A stretch of 64,000 nucleotides of DNA from an uncultured Bacteroides sp. (GTDB taxonomy: Bacteria; Bacteroidota; Bacteroidia; Cytophagales; Cyclobacteriaceae), in contig CABHOV010000076.1 in assembly GCA_902168185.1 (NCBI GenBank), positions 1 to 64,000 of the forward strand, in the 5' to 3' direction. Shown one piece after another: positions 62,956 through 64,000 of this stretch. The notes beneath the pieces are model-generated. The model ran no database searches. It saw only the letters and a list, made by a program, of their open reading frames with translations, and was not told the DNA's origin. Position numbers and translations under genes: made by a program. Each line of letters opens with the position of its first letter. The first letter of the stretch is position 1.

Positions 62956-64000
62956 TTACGCATTTACCATCTCCTCTTCGAATACCGGGTAATCGGTATA
63001 TCCTTTTGCGGTAGAAGTATAGAGTGTGCTGGCATCCAGTTTAATATTCAAAGGGAAGCCTTTGCGCAGACGATCTGCAAAATCAGGATTACTAATGAAT
63101 GGTTTACCAAACGCCACGAGGTCCGCAAACCCTGACGCGAGATCTTCTTCTGCCCTGTAGAAAGTATATCCACCGGATAAGATCAACGTGTTGGTAAACT
63201 CTTCACGAATAGATCGCTTGATCGACACAGGAACTTCAGGGCCACCGCTGGCACTATGATCAACAAGGTGCATATAGGCTATACCCAGATCGTTGAGTTT
63301 ATTAGCCAGGTATGTATAGGTAGCATCGATCTCTGCATAATGAGGCAGATCTCCTAACACACCATAAGGTGATACACGAATGCCAACCCGATCTTTGCCA
63401 ATCGCATCACTTACTGCTTCTGCTATAGCCAGCACCAGGCGGCTACGGTTTTCAATACTACCGCCATACTCATCGGTGCGTTTGTTTGAATGTGGTGATA
63501 AAAACTGCTCAAGTAAATAACCATTTGCTGCATGCAATTCTATACCATCGAAGCCAGCTTCTATAGCGTTCAAAGCTGCAGTCACAAATTCAATTGTTAC
63601 TTCCTCTATCTGACCTTTGCTCATGGCCTGTGGTACAGGGAGTTTTTTCTTTCCCTCCTGGTCTGTCCACACCTCGCCTTGTGCTGCTATAGCAGAGGGC
63701 GCCAATATTCTTGCACCTTGTGGTATATTAAGACCATGTCCCATGCGACCGGCATGCATAAGCTGCATGAAAATTTTTCCTCCTCTGCTATGAACACCTT
63801 CCGTTACCTGTTTCCAGGCATCCACCTGTGCCTCAGAAAATATACCCGGCATGCGCGCATAGCCCAGTCCGTTGGGTGAAGGAGAAACACCTTCAGTGAT
63901 GATAAGACCGGCCGAAGCGCGTTGTGTATAATAGGTAGCCATCAGTTTGTTCGGGAGATTGTGAAGCGCACGATTGCGCGTCATCGGCGCCATTACCAGG
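62956..64000 (-). CDS. Old Yellow Enzyme-family alkene reductase, 5' end outside the window
   Basis: This FMN- and NADPH-dependent reductase acts on activated C=C bonds (enones, nitro-compounds). The visible part has 'VMAPMTRNRA' right at the window edge, 'AGLIITEG', 'GRMGHGLNIP', 'GFDGIELHAANGYLLEQFLSPHSNKRTDEYGGSIENRSRL' and 'GFADLVAFGKPFISNPDFADRL', the complete OYE barrel signature. The frame stays open to base 64000, so the Met of the ORF track is internal and roughly 15-25 residues are missing. It is upstream of, and probably co-transcribed with, doxX. Confidence 0.93.
   Translation of the reverse strand, partial: LVMAPMTRNRALHNLPNKLMATYYTQRASAGLIITEGVSPSPNGLGYARMPGIFSEAQVDAWKQVTEGVHSRGGKIFMQLMHAGRMGHGLNIPQGARILAPSAIAAQGEVWTDQEGKKKLPVPQAMSKGQIEEVTIEFVTAALNAIEAGFDGIELHAANGYLLEQFLSPHSNKRTDEYGGSIENRSRLVLAIAEAVSDAIGKDRVGIRVSPYGVLGDLPHYAEIDATYTYLANKLNDLGIAYMHLVDHSASGGPEVPVSIKRSIREEFTNTLILSGGYTFYRAEEDLASGFADLVAFGKPFISNPDFADRLRKGFPLNIKLDASTLYTSTAKGYTDYPVFEEEMVNA

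Overview
The window looks like a chromosomal segment of a free-living Bacteroidota bacterium, most likely of the Cytophagales type (inference from gene content; there is no 16S gene here). The signs are a SusC/SusD pair with a hybrid two-component regulator, a subtilase with a type IX secretion (T9SS) C-terminal sorting domain, many lipoproteins, weak Shine-Dalgarno sequences, and several promoters of the Bacteroidota form (TTG, about 19 bp, TAnnTTTG). Short TATA-containing words (CTATA, TATAG, TATAC) are strikingly common by eye, even inside genes. No insertion sequence, prophage or CRISPR array was seen.

Layout. 0.1-11.3 kb: a small polysaccharide-utilisation-like locus, with a hybrid sensor (HTCS), SusC and SusD on the minus strand and a divergent GH5 lipoprotein carrying a ricin-type beta-trefoil. 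11.6-17.2 kb: a tightly overlapping six-gene cassette (PqqD-like protein, HPr-kinase-like protein, two GT2 glycosyltransferases, an ABC exporter, a nucleotidyltransferase). It resembles the accessory part of lasso/RiPP clusters but has no cyclase, no protease and no evident precursor, and it is the best candidate here for an undescribed system. 17.3-21.6 kb: a Crp/Fnr regulator, an NTF2-like protein, an MDR reductase, and EgtD plus EgtB for ergothioneine-type thiohistidine synthesis. 21.8-22.9 kb: a VOC protein and a frameshifted RibD-like reductase. 23.4-25.8 kb: the T9SS subtilase.

25.9-33.9 kb: a complete minus-strand chemosensory operon (MCP-CheW-CheD-CheY-CheB-CheA-CheC-like-CheR) with no flagellar genes nearby. 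33.9-34.9 kb: about 1 kb without genes. 34.9-45.4 kb: a luciferase-like oxidoreductase, a pirin preceded by a (TA)12 tract, then a TetR regulator and an RND efflux operon (TolC, MFP, RND, SDR, SRPBCC) with two matching TGAACA-n-TGTTyA operator candidates, and a second TetR gene. 45.5-46.6 kb: a T9SS sorting-domain remnant and a two-repeat membrane protein of unknown function. 47.0-49.3 kb: tRNA-Cys(GCA) and rpsA with a structured leader.

49.4-54.9 kb: an ABC ATPase with a TolC protein but no permease, an OmpA-like protein, and the 'ligase-associated' DNA-damage exonuclease and ATP-dependent ligase. 55-64 kb: mostly small single-domain proteins (NTF2, VOC, GyrI-like, SRPBCC, YkgJ, DoxX, thioredoxin, RibD-like), a TPR membrane protein that looks like a sensor kinase without its kinase, a 42-residue membrane protein with its own promoter and terminator signals, a frameshifted DUF4260 gene, and an Old Yellow Enzyme gene cut by the window edge. 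All domain assignments were made by reading the sequence; no search was run.
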